Source: Rufibacter immobilis (GTDB lineage Bacteria > Bacteroidota > Bacteroidia > Cytophagales > Hymenobacteraceae). From it: a stretch of 64,000 nt of DNA. The position numbers and the translations under genes are program-made. Shown piece by piece: positions 1 to 6,988 of this stretch (its first letter is position 1; each line of letters begins with the position of its first letter). The stretch is taken from the NCBI RefSeq assembly GCF_003721565.1, contig NZ_RJJE01000009.1, forward strand, positions 1,240,934 to 1,304,933. The letters are read 5' to 3'. A model generated the notes under the pieces. That model searched no databases and was not told where the DNA came from. It saw only the letters and a program-made list of their open reading frames with translations.

Positions 1-2
1 GG

Positions 3-527
3 TGGGCTCAGGCTTTCCCGCGTAAATATGTGAGAGAAGGATTAGTACTGGTAGCCATGGTTTTGGCGTTCTGGTGGAACCTGAGCACCTTAGGCAAAAC
101 GTACTTACAGGTACCAGAGCGCCTGCACTGGGCCACGCTGGTGCCCAGGCTGGACCAAAACTGGAGCATGTTCGCGCCCAATGTTTTCAAAGACGATGGC
201 TGGTATGTGCTGGAAGGATCAACCAATTCCAATAAAAAAGTGGACCTGAACCAGCAGGGCAAAGAGCCCGACACCACCAAACCTGCCTCTGTCATGAGCC
301 TCTTCAAAAATGACCGCTGGCGCAAATACTCAGAGAACTATCTGTTTACCCCTAATGAGTACATGCGGCCTTACTACTGCTTTTACCTGCTGCGCCGCTG
401 GAATGAGTCTCACCCGCCCGAGGAACAGATTCACGAGCTGTCTGTCATTTACATGAAGGAGTTCTCTTTACCAGACTACAAAACCGCTCCCATTCAGCGC
501 GAAGTACTCTGCCACTGCAAACCATAG
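3..527 (+). CDS. HTTM-type membrane protein, C-terminal part (gene enters from outside the window)
   Basis: The reading frame is open from the first bases, so this is the 3' end of a longer gene; a GTG at position 30 is an internal codon or a false start. About 174 residues are visible. They start with a hydrophobic stretch (VLVAMVLAFWW), followed by a conserved-looking QNWSMFAPNV segment and a soluble tail with aromatic-rich YMRPYYCFYLLRRWN and a closing CHC. The WSMFAP motif after a membrane segment is what I associate with HTTM proteins (horizontally transferred transmembrane domain, related to vitamin K-dependent gamma-carboxylase). The N-terminal four-helix core that would confirm this lies outside the window. 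The substrate is unknown. Confidence 0.6.
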   Translation, partial: WAQAFPRKYVREGLVLVAMVLAFWWNLSTLGKTYLQVPERLHWATLVPRLDQNWSMFAPNVFKDDGWYVLEGSTNSNKKVDLNQQGKEPDTTKPASVMSLFKNDRWRKYSENYLFTPNEYMRPYYCFYLLRRWNESHPPEEQIHELSVIYMKEFSLPDYKTAPIQREVLCHCKP

Positions 528-589
528 CGCCTGTTTTCTGCCAGATACGTAAAAGCAGTATGTTTCACCTTAACCCGAAAGGAGACAAG

Positions 590-769
590 ATGCCACAAGG
601 AGATAAATCTGCCTACACAGACAAACAGAAACGGCAGGCCCAACACATAGAAGAAAGCTACGAGAAAAAAGGCCTAAGCGAGGAAGAAGCCGAGAAACGG
701 GCCTGGGCCACCGTGAACAAGCAAGACGGCGGCGGCAAGAAAAGTGGCTCGGGCCGCAAGCACTCGTAA
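590..769 (+). CDS. small basic protein of the 'plasmid stabilization protein' type
   Basis: A 59-residue, highly charged protein opening MPQGDKSAYTDKQKRQAQHI and ending in a Gly/Lys/Ser-rich basic tail. I chose ATG 590 over the upstream ATG 560 because AAAGGAG at 578-584 sits 5 bases before it, one of the few clear Shine-Dalgarno sites here, and because the family usually opens MPxGDKSAYTDKQKRQA. Databases call such proteins plasmid stabilization proteins, but no toxin-antitoxin partner is adjacent and I know of no demonstrated function. The acidic helix with EEEAEKRAWATVN is the conserved core. It is followed by a long palindrome that probably ends its transcript. Confidence 0.7.
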   Translation: MPQGDKSAYTDKQKRQAQHIEESYEKKGLSEEEAEKRAWATVNKQDGGGKKSGSGRKHS

Positions 770-791
770 TTTGCAGCTCTACTGAAATGAC

Positions 792-855
792 AAAACACAG
801 GATCCGTTTAGGGGCTGTTTTTGGAAAAACAGCCCCTAAACGGATCCTGTGTTTT
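792..855. repeat. 38-bp palindrome family, copy with 13-nt mirrored flanks (core 805-842)
   Basis: The core 805-842 is the family consensus: CGTTTAGGGGCTGTTTTT, central GG, then the exact mirror. The palindrome continues perfectly for 13 more bases per side into copy-specific sequence: AAAACACAGGATC on the left, GATCCTGTGTTTT on the right. It lies between convergent genes and has an A-run outside one arm and a T-run outside the other, so it should work as a terminator on both strands. Confidence 0.95.
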
Positions 856-874
856 ACGCCAAGGATTCTGTTAA

Positions 875-1378
875 TTACCTCTTCACCTTCCGCAGCCACT
901 TGGCCACACCACCGGCTACCACACCCGCTAAAAGATAATACCCAATGGTAAGGGCCTGAGTCTGCTTGGTCCGGTTGCTGGGAGCGGTACCCAAGCCCAT
1001 AGGTCCGGGCAAGGCCACTCCGCCCACTCCCGCCAAAGCGCCCAGAATAGTGCCGCGCCAGATGGCTTTTTTACCACCGCCGGTTAAACTGTAGTACAAC
1101 CCATTGGAGATAATGTCGCCTACCAGTGACCAGGTATGCAATTGGTCTCTAGGAGGCGGAGTCTGGCCGACGTAGCGCAAGCCTTTGGCAATGGCGCGCA
1201 TGCCCAGAATATCCATGCGGGGAGCATTGGGGTAAAAGCGGCGTACGCTTTCATGTACCAAAGTCACGGCCACTGCCCCCGCCAAACCGCTCAGCCCAAT
1301 CCTGAGCCATTTGTTCAAGCGCTTTTTAGAGGCCTTCTTGGTGGTTTTATGTCGTTTCTTGTCTTTCTTGGATCCCAT
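875..1378 (-). CDS. hypothetical membrane protein, 167 aa
   Basis: I do not recognise the family. The N-terminus is strongly basic (a KKDKKRHKTTKKASKKR run, residues 4-20), suggesting a cytoplasmic, possibly RNA- or lipid-facing end. It is followed by hydrophobic segments around residues 28-42 (IGLSGLAGAVAVTLV), 105-130 (Gly/Leu-rich) and 143-158 (IGYYLLAGVVAGGVA). The middle contains a polar region with GQTPPPRDQLHTWSLVGD. Three membrane segments and short loops are the most that can be said. It is transcribed alone, convergent with the small basic gene at 590-769 and divergent from the RhlE helicase. Confidence 0.7.
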   Translation of the reverse strand: MGSKKDKKRHKTTKKASKKRLNKWLRIGLSGLAGAVAVTLVHESVRRFYPNAPRMDILGMRAIAKGLRYVGQTPPPRDQLHTWSLVGDIISNGLYYSLTGGGKKAIWRGTILGALAGVGGVALPGPMGLGTAPSNRTKQTQALTIGYYLLAGVVAGGVAKWLRKVKR

Positions 1379-1495
1379 AGCGTCTACGTTCTTTAGCTTC
1401 GTATTAATACTGAAGGCCTTCAGCCCTCCAAAGAATTTTAACCGATTTCAGCCATAAAAGTTGTCTTAGGCTCAGCCCTGTTCCCTTACAAGTGG

Positions 1496-1533
1496 CGTTT
1501 AGGAGCCGTTTTTGCCAAAACTGCCCCAAAACA
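1496..1533. repeat. 38-bp palindrome family, degenerate copy
   Basis: The left half is CGTTTAGGAGCCGTTTTT. The right half has drifted (AAAACTGCCCCAAAACAG), so the stem is imperfect. It lies in the divergent gap upstream of the helicase -7 box, where a strong terminator would not be useful. Confidence 0.7.
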
Positions 1534-1552
1534 GAGACTGAATCTTTTTACC

Positions 1553-1560
1553 TATCTTTG
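1553..1560 (+). promoter_or_regulatory. -7 promoter box TATCTTTG for the RhlE helicase
   Basis: It matches the Bacteroidota primary sigma -7 consensus TAnnTTTG exactly and continues GCG as at other sites in this window. It leaves a leader of about 70 bases before ATG 1637. No convincing -33 TTTG was assigned. Confidence 0.65.
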
Positions 1561-1636
1561 CGTCTTCTTAGTAGCGGACCACAGTATTCCGCTTTTTTTC
1601 ATGCGTGGCCATCACTTACGGCCGTTACCATTCATA

Positions 1637-2983
1637 ATGACATTTTCAGAACTAAACTTAATAGAACCCCTGCTGCAGGCCCTGCAGGAAGAGGGGTACA
1701 CCTCCCCTACCCCTATCCAGGAACAAGCCATTCCGCCCGTGCTCAACGGAGACGATATCTTGGGTTGTGCCCAAACGGGGACCGGGAAAACCGCAGCCTT
1801 CAGCTTACCGTTGCTGCAACGCTTGCATGAGGCAGGTCCTTCGCACCCGGCCAAAGCCATTAGAGCATTGATCTTAACTCCTACCCGGGAACTTGCCCTG
1901 CAAATTGGCGACAGCATCAAGGCTTACGGCCGTTATACCAACATCAAGCACACCGTGGTTTTTGGCGGCGTGGGTCAGGTACCGCAGGTAGAGCAGATTA
2001 GAAGGGGCGTAGACATTCTGGTGGCTACCCCGGGCCGCTTGCTGGACCTCATGAACCAAGGTCTGCTTTCGCTCAAATACATTGAGACCTTTATTCTGGA
2101 CGAGGCCGACCGTATGTTGGACATGGGCTTCATCCATGACGTACGCAAAGTAATCGCGCAGATTCCGGCTAATCGGCAAACGTTGCTGTTTTCCGCTACC
2201 ATGCCCCAGGAAATCCAGAAACTTTCTGCCAGCATTTTGCGGGAGCCCGTATATGTGGAAGTAACTCCCGTTTCCAGCACCGCTGAGAAGATTGCCCAGA
2301 AAGTATTCTTCGTGGAGAAAACCTATAAGCGGGCCCTGCTCAAGCACCTGCTCAAAGGCGATGACATTGAACGCGCCTTAGTCTTCTCCCGCACCAAACA
2401 CGGCGCAGACCGCATTGCCAAAGAACTGTCTAAGGCAGGCATCTCGGCGCAGTCTATCCACGGCGACAAAGCCCAGAGCACCCGCGTGAAAGCGCTCACT
2501 CAGTTCAAGAACAACGAGTTGAAAGCCTTGGTAGCCACTGACATTGCCGCCCGCGGTATTGACGTAGATGACCTCACGCACGTGATCAACGTAGACCTGC
2601 CCAATGAACCAGAAACTTATGTGCACCGCATAGGCAGAACCGGCCGCGCCGGCGCCGAAGGCATGGCCCTCTCTTTCTGCGATGACACTGAGCTTCCTTA
2701 CCTGCGCGACATAGAACGCCTCACCAAGCAGACCATTCCGGTAGAAGAAGAGCAACCGTACCATGCAGAGTACTCTAAACTTCCTTTGGGCGGCGGAAAA
2801 GCAACGGATAAAATAAACCGCTCCGGCGGTGGCGGACAGAACCGCGGCCCGAGAAATGCAGGCCAGGGCGGTGGCGGCAACAGAAGACCGAACCAGCGCC
2901 CCGCCGGCAGCCAGAGCAAAGACAATTCTCCAGCAGGAAGCAGCAACAACCGCAACTCCTCCAGAAACCGAGGCAGAAGATAA
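1637..2983 (+). CDS. rhlE: DEAD-box RNA helicase, RhlE type
   Basis: An ATP-dependent RNA helicase of 448 residues, expected to remodel RNA structure in mRNA decay or ribosome assembly. Motifs appear in order: Q motif TPIQEQAIP (about 25-33), Walker A AQTGTGKT (45-52), PTRELA (82-87), TPGR (131-134), DEAD (155-158), SAT (186-188), [10 protein letters not shown] (300-309) and HRIGRTGR (330-337). After about residue 390 comes a disordered Gly/Arg/Asn/Ser tail typical of RhlE-like proteins that bind RNA non-specifically. ATG 1637 is preferred to the in-frame ATG 1601 because the family starts about five residues before FxELNL. A symmetric hairpin directly downstream terminates it. Confidence 0.93.
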   Translation: MTFSELNLIEPLLQALQEEGYTSPTPIQEQAIPPVLNGDDILGCAQTGTGKTAAFSLPLLQRLHEAGPSHPAKAIRALILTPTRELALQIGDSIKAYGRYTNIKHTVVFGGVGQVPQVEQIRRGVDILVATPGRLLDLMNQGLLSLKYIETFILDEADRMLDMGFIHDVRKVIAQIPANRQTLLFSATMPQEIQKLSASILREPVYVEVTPVSSTAEKIAQKVFFVEKTYKRALLKHLLKGDDIERALVFSRTKHGADRIAKELSKAGISAQSIHGDKAQSTRVKALTQFKNNELKALVATDIAARGIDVDDLTHVINVDLPNEPETYVHRIGRTGRAGAEGMALSFCDDTELPYLRDIERLTKQTIPVEEEQPYHAEYSKLPLGGGKATDKINRSGGGGQNRGPRNAGQGGGGNRRPNQRPAGSQSKDNSPAGSSNNRNSSRNRGRR

Positions 2984-2993
2984 TCAGCCTTTT

Positions 2994-3043
2994 CACACAT
3001 AAAAAAGCCGGCCCCTGTACAGAGGCCGGCTTTTTTATGTGTG
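2994..3043. terminator. bidirectional intrinsic terminator with fully mirrored tails
   Basis: The stem GCCGGCC/GGCCGGC with loop CCTGTACAGA is flanked by AAAAAA on the left and TTTTTT on the right. The mirror symmetry continues outward (CACACAT on the left, ATGTGTG on the right), giving a 20-bp arm. It lies between the convergent helicase and the 112-aa gene. It is the only spaced convergent junction here that uses an ordinary hairpin without a 38-bp palindrome core. Confidence 0.9.
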
Positions 3044-3116
3044 GGAACTACCCAAGATCAGCCTTAAAAGAAAAAATCAATTAGCTGAAAGGGCCATTCT
3101 TGTCACAGGTTCTGCC

Positions 3117-3455
3117 TTAAGAATGCTGCGTGTTAGAGGCTTTCCCTTTTATAGCCGATTTGGCTTGTCCAATCCAACCTTGGTTGTTGGCTACCAGGTA
3201 AGATGCGCCTAAAGCAAGTGCGGCACCGCCAATCACTTTTTGGGTAGTGCTCAGGCTATTGTAAGAACGGGCGCAGGTGGCACCAAAGTCTTTCACCGCC
3301 TGTGGCATCTGAATGTTGTTCAGGCCGCTGGTCAGATTGTTCAACATGCCTCCTTGTCCTGCATTTTGGCTGTTTGCTCCAGTACTGTTCTGGGCTGAAT
3401 CTTGAGTGTAAGACACTGCGTCTTGAGCTGCGGGCTGGTTTACTTGGTTTTCCAT
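3117..3455 (-). CDS. hypothetical protein, 112 aa, Gln/Asn-rich with one membrane-like segment
   Basis: I do not recognise the family. The N-terminal 45 residues are low-complexity and rich in Gln, Asn, Ser and Ala (for example QNSTGANSQNAGQGG). They are followed by an amphipathic stretch and one hydrophobic segment (VIGGAALALGASYLVA, about residues 75-90), then a short basic tail. The shape suggests a small single-pass or peripheral membrane protein, perhaps stress-related; that is only a guess. It has its own terminator side on the shared hairpin at 2994-3043. No clear -7 box was found in the 218-base divergent gap 3456-3673, in which I see nothing else. Confidence 0.6.
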   Translation of the reverse strand: MENQVNQPAAQDAVSYTQDSAQNSTGANSQNAGQGGMLNNLTSGLNNIQMPQAVKDFGATCARSYNSLSTTQKVIGGAALALGASYLVANNQGWIGQAKSAIKGKASNTQHS

Positions 3456-3673
3456 AGTTGTAAAAAATAATTTAAGATGATAGATCTTTTCTCAGCGCCA
3501 GAACAAGTGCCCGGCGCACCGTCTTTTCCTAGATCGGCGAATCCATTTTATCGCAATTGGGTCTGAATAGTTGCGTTGGCTTCTGTTTTTTCTACTATTT
3601 TTTCAAATCATCCCCCTTAAGGCCAGTTGGGGAGGATTCAGCCAAATATGAGTCTGATAATATATAGCGATTT

Positions 3674-4864
3674 ATGCCCTCTTTACGTAAAAGAGTTCAT
3701 AAACAGATTTCTAGACTCTCCTTCGCCTATATGAAAAGCGTTCTTCCTCCTTCCCCTAAGTACCCAGACAACTCCCCGTCGTTTCTTCGCAAAGTATTAA
3801 TCGTGGCGTTGTTAGCAACGGTTTTATTTCTGCTCTACACGTTGGTCAAGCTAGCCTTTGAGGTATTTCTGGTCATCTTTGCCGCCGTGCTGTTCGGGAT
3901 TCTGCTGCACGGCCTCAGCAGCTTCCTGCAACGGCACACTAAGTTGCCGTACAAGGGAGCCTTGGCGGTGGTCTGTCTGGTGCTGGTGGCCTTAGCGGTT
4001 GGCTTCTTCCTGTACCTGGGCCCCAGCCTGTCTGAACAGGGCACTCAGTTGCAGAAAACGTTACCTTCTGTACTGGAAAAACTGAAGGCGCAGATCTCTT
4101 CCCTGCCGTACGGGGAGCAACTGCTCAAGCAGATTCCAGAGCCAAGTCAGTTGCTCAAGGGCCAGAGCTCAGGCGCGGCCATGCAAAAAGCCTTTACGCT
4201 GTTCTCTTCCACGTTTGGGGCGCTGGCCAATCTGCTCATTGTGCTGGTGGTAGGTATTTATCTGGCTACTGCCCCGCAGGAAACCGCCAACGGGCTGGTA
4301 CGGCTCGTTCCCAAAGCCCGTAGGTCAAGGGCCCGTGAGGTCATTCATGTGTTGCGGTACACGCTCTGGGGCTGGCTGAAGGGAACCTTGCTGGCCATGG
4401 CGGTCATTGGTACCCTCACCACCCTTGGCCTCTGGATCATTGGCGTACCTCTGCCGTTGCTTCTGGGGGTATTTGCCGGGCTCATGGAGTTTATCCCTAA
4501 CATTGGTCCCTTTGTGGCCGGATTGCCCGCGGTGGCGCTGGCCGTGGTACAAGATCCAAACAAAGCCCTTACGGTGGTGGCTTTCTTTGTGGCGCTGCAA
4601 AGTCTGGAAGGCTATGTGCTTACCCCGCTTGTGCAGAAAAAAATCATTGACCTCCCTCCCGTGCTTACCATTGTGGGACAGGTGTTGCTGGGACTTATTG
4701 CCGGTTTCTGGGGCTTACTCCTGGCGGTTCCGCTGGTGGCGGTGGTCATGGTGCTGGTGAAAATGCTCTACATAGAAGACGTGCTGGGCGACTACGGCGT
4801 GGAAGTGAAAGGCGAGGACGAAGCCATTGCCAAAGAGGAGAAACACCAGGAACCAGCAGAGTAG
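3674..4864 (+). CDS. AI-2E family transporter (PerM/YdiK-like permease)
   Basis: A 396-residue polytopic inner-membrane protein of the AI-2E transporter family, which exports or exchanges small solutes; the actual substrate is rarely known. Two or three helices lie near residues 40-75 and 95-115, followed by a long polar periplasmic-type loop (about 118-170) and a C-terminal bundle. The bundle carries the family-typical segment GVFAGLMEFIPNIGPFVAGLP around residue 265-285 and a following LEGYVLTPLVQKKIIDLPPV region. The acidic tail (EDEAIAKEEKHQEPAE) is cytoplasmic. An in-frame ATG at 3731 is an alternative start that would remove 19 basic residues. Confidence 0.85.
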   Translation: MPSLRKRVHKQISRLSFAYMKSVLPPSPKYPDNSPSFLRKVLIVALLATVLFLLYTLVKLAFEVFLVIFAAVLFGILLHGLSSFLQRHTKLPYKGALAVVCLVLVALAVGFFLYLGPSLSEQGTQLQKTLPSVLEKLKAQISSLPYGEQLLKQIPEPSQLLKGQSSGAAMQKAFTLFSSTFGALANLLIVLVVGIYLATAPQETANGLVRLVPKARRSRAREVIHVLRYTLWGWLKGTLLAMAVIGTLTTLGLWIIGVPLPLLLGVFAGLMEFIPNIGPFVAGLPAVALAVVQDPNKALTVVAFFVALQSLEGYVLTPLVQKKIIDLPPVLTIVGQVLLGLIAGFWGLLLAVPLVAVVMVLVKMLYIEDVLGDYGVEVKGEDEAIAKEEKHQEPAE

Positions 4865-4882
4865 CACCACACCTCCGGTTTC

Positions 4883-4920
4883 CGTTTAGGGGCTCTTTTT
4901 CCAAAAACAGCCCCTAAACG
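4883..4920. repeat. 38-bp palindrome family, CC-orientation copy
   Basis: The core has central CC (reverse orientation relative to the GG copies). The left arm reads GGGGCTCTTTTT and the right AAAAACAGCCCC, so one internal C·C mismatch remains. The flanks are not mirrored. It starts 18 bases after the permease stop codon. The rest of the gap to 5082 shows nothing recognisable. Confidence 0.92.
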
Positions 4921-5082
4921 CCTGCCGCGCTGCCAAGCAGTCTTCCCGTCCAATAACAAATTTCCCATCCATCCTTTATCTCTTCGGCGGCCACTGTAAG
5001 AAATATGCCCGAAAAATGACTAATATGCAGTGCTTCTCAGAAGCCGGTATGTTATCCTAAAGCCCCTATTGAAATTTTAAAC

Positions 5083-6375
5083 ATGATCCTGAAAAGAACC
5101 CTTACCGTCTGCCTCTCCCTACTTCCGCTGGCCGGAGTGTATGCCCAGAAAGATATTCAGCAGAAAGACGTGGAGCGCATTGTCCGCACCCTGGCCGCCG
5201 ATGACATGATGGGACGCAGCACCTTTACCCCGGGCATTGAGAAAGCCGCCACGTTCATCGCCAATGAATTCAAAACCATCGGCCTCCAACCCCTCACCGG
5301 CGACACTGATTTCAAGCAGGAGTTTAAGATGTACAGCCTCAAGATTGAGAAAGCCGATATTGAAATCAACGGGGAGCGCGTGGGTGATGAGGCCTTTTTC
5401 GTGAGCACGGTGCACCGCAAGGTAGAATGGGAAGAGAAAGCGCCGCAGCCCGTTTTCATTGGCGAGAAAGATGACTTCCGGCAGGTCATGAACAAAGTGC
5501 GCCGCGCCGAGAAAGACGCTCTGGTCATGGTGCACCCCAAACATGAGCAGATGTTTAACCGCTACGCCAGCTACTTTAAGCAACCTAACCCGGTCATGGA
5601 ATTAGGCAAGGGCCATACGCTGGTCTTTGTGCTCTCTCCGCTCACCGAAGTACGTTCTTTTGACGCCGAAATCAAAAACGCCGTCACTGAAATGCCTTTG
5701 GCCAACGTGGCAGGCATGATCCCGGGCAAACGGACTAAGGAATACGTGGTGTTCTCGGGTCATTATGACCACATTGGTATTCAGAAGCCGGTGGAGGGAG
5801 ACTCTATTGCCAACGGAGCCGATGATGACGCCTCGGGCACTACCGCGGTCATCAGCCTGGCCAAACACTTCAAGAAACAGGGCAAGCCGGAGCGCACGCT
5901 TATCTTCGTGGCCTTCACGGCCGAGGAAATTGGCGGTTACGGTTCCCAATACTTCTCCAAGCAACTGAACCCAGACGAGATTGTGGCCATGTTCAACATT
6001 GAGATGATTGGCAAAGGCTCTAAGTTTGGCCCCAACAGCGCCTACATTACGGGGTTTGAGAAATCAGATTTCGGGACGCTGCTGCAGCAGGCGGTGAAGG
6101 GAACGGCGTACAGTTTCCACCCAGACCCGTACCCCTCGCAGAACCTGTTCTACCGCTCAGACAACGCCACCCTGGCCCGTTTGGGCGTTCCGGCCCACAC
6201 CATTTCCTCAGTACAGATTGACCAGGACAAACTTTACCACTCCGTGAACGATGAGGTAGAAAGCCTGGACATGGCCCACATGACCAACATGATCAAGGCC
6301 ATCGCGCTGGGCGCGAAGGACTTTGTGCAGGGCAAGAAAACGCCTAAGCGCGTAGACAAAACCCAGGTGCAGTAA
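5083..6375 (+). CDS. secreted M28 family zinc aminopeptidase
   Basis: A 430-residue exported metallopeptidase predicted to trim amino acids from peptides in the periplasm or outside the cell. A signal peptide (about residues 1-21, ending VYAQ) is followed by a PA-like insert and the M28 catalytic core. Zinc ligands are visible in SGHYDHIG (His227), GADDDASGT (Asp247/248) and AFTAEEIGGYGS (Glu281/282, catalytic base plus ligand), then NIEMIG and a late YHSVNDE histidine. The order and spacing fit M28 peptidases such as aminopeptidases S and Y. The substrate is inferred only at family level. It is followed 64 bases later by a small secreted protein in the same direction. Confidence 0.9.
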   Translation: MILKRTLTVCLSLLPLAGVYAQKDIQQKDVERIVRTLAADDMMGRSTFTPGIEKAATFIANEFKTIGLQPLTGDTDFKQEFKMYSLKIEKADIEINGERVGDEAFFVSTVHRKVEWEEKAPQPVFIGEKDDFRQVMNKVRRAEKDALVMVHPKHEQMFNRYASYFKQPNPVMELGKGHTLVFVLSPLTEVRSFDAEIKNAVTEMPLANVAGMIPGKRTKEYVVFSGHYDHIGIQKPVEGDSIANGADDDASGTTAVISLAKHFKKQGKPERTLIFVAFTAEEIGGYGSQYFSKQLNPDEIVAMFNIEMIGKGSKFGPNSAYITGFEKSDFGTLLQQAVKGTAYSFHPDPYPSQNLFYRSDNATLARLGVPAHTISSVQIDQDKLYHSVNDEVESLDMAHMTNMIKAIALGAKDFVQGKKTPKRVDKTQVQ

Positions 6376-6439
6376 AAGCCTGCCCTCACCTGATTCATTC
6401 CTGCGTAAGCAGACAGTTCAAAATGTAACCAGCTCTTTT

Positions 6440-6874
6440 ATGGCCAGAGGCTTTCTTTCCTGTTTCTTCGTATTGGTCTCTATTTTAGGCGCCGGTTCTG
6501 CTGCGGCCCAGCAGAATGGAACGCCCAACCCCATTGACGTACGCATGGCGCAATGCCTTGACAAAAAAGAAAACCAGACCACTGCGGGCATGTGCGATTG
6601 CGTTTACACCGCGCTGGCCGCTTGGGACAAGAAACTGAACACTGACTACAAATCGCTCTTAGCCCAGCTGCCACCAGCGGCTAAAGGGAAACTGATAGCC
6701 GCGCAAAGGCAATGGCTGGCGTTTAAAGAAAAGGAACTGGAACTGATTGGCGCTACCTATGGCAATGCTCAAGGCACTATGTGGCAACCCGTGCGCGCCA
6801 ACAAAATAATGGATCTCACCAAGCAAAGAGCTCTGGAACTGGAAGAACTCCTGGTTACCCTGAAAGAATTTTAG
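6440..6874 (+). CDS. LprI-like (DUF1311) secreted protein
   Basis: A 144-residue protein with a signal peptide (MARGFLSCFFVLVSILGAGSAAAQ) and a single compact domain. That domain has the LprI/DUF1311 pattern: an early Cys (MAQCLDKKENQT), a C-x-C pair (GMCDCVYTALAAWDKKLN), a Tyr-containing helix and the sequence AQRQWLAFKEKELELIG. The family includes the mycobacterial lysozyme inhibitor LprI, but most members are uncharacterised. The cysteines probably form disulfides in the periplasm. A periplasmic role near peptidoglycan would fit this neighbourhood, but that is inference. Confidence 0.75.
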   Translation: MARGFLSCFFVLVSILGAGSAAAQQNGTPNPIDVRMAQCLDKKENQTTAGMCDCVYTALAAWDKKLNTDYKSLLAQLPPAAKGKLIAAQRQWLAFKEKELELIGATYGNAQGTMWQPVRANKIMDLTKQRALELEELLVTLKEF

Positions 6875-6908
6875 CGAAAGCTCCACTGCTGTTCCGGCAA
6901 TTGGAGAG

Positions 6909-6980
6909 TAAAAACAAGAGTCTTCCGTTTAGGGGCTGTTTTTGGAAAAACAGCCCCTAAACGGAAGACTCTTGTTTTTA
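6909..6980. repeat. 38-bp palindrome family, copy with 17-nt mirrored flanks (core 6926-6963)
   Basis: A consensus core with central GG. Both flanks mirror each other for 17 bases (AAAAACAAGAGTCTTC left of the core, GAAGACTCTTGTTTTT right, plus a further T/A pair), making a 72-bp near-perfect palindrome. It lies between convergent genes, with an A-run and a T-run at the outer ends as expected of a bidirectional terminator. Confidence 0.96.
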
Positions 6981-6988
6981 TGCGTTTA

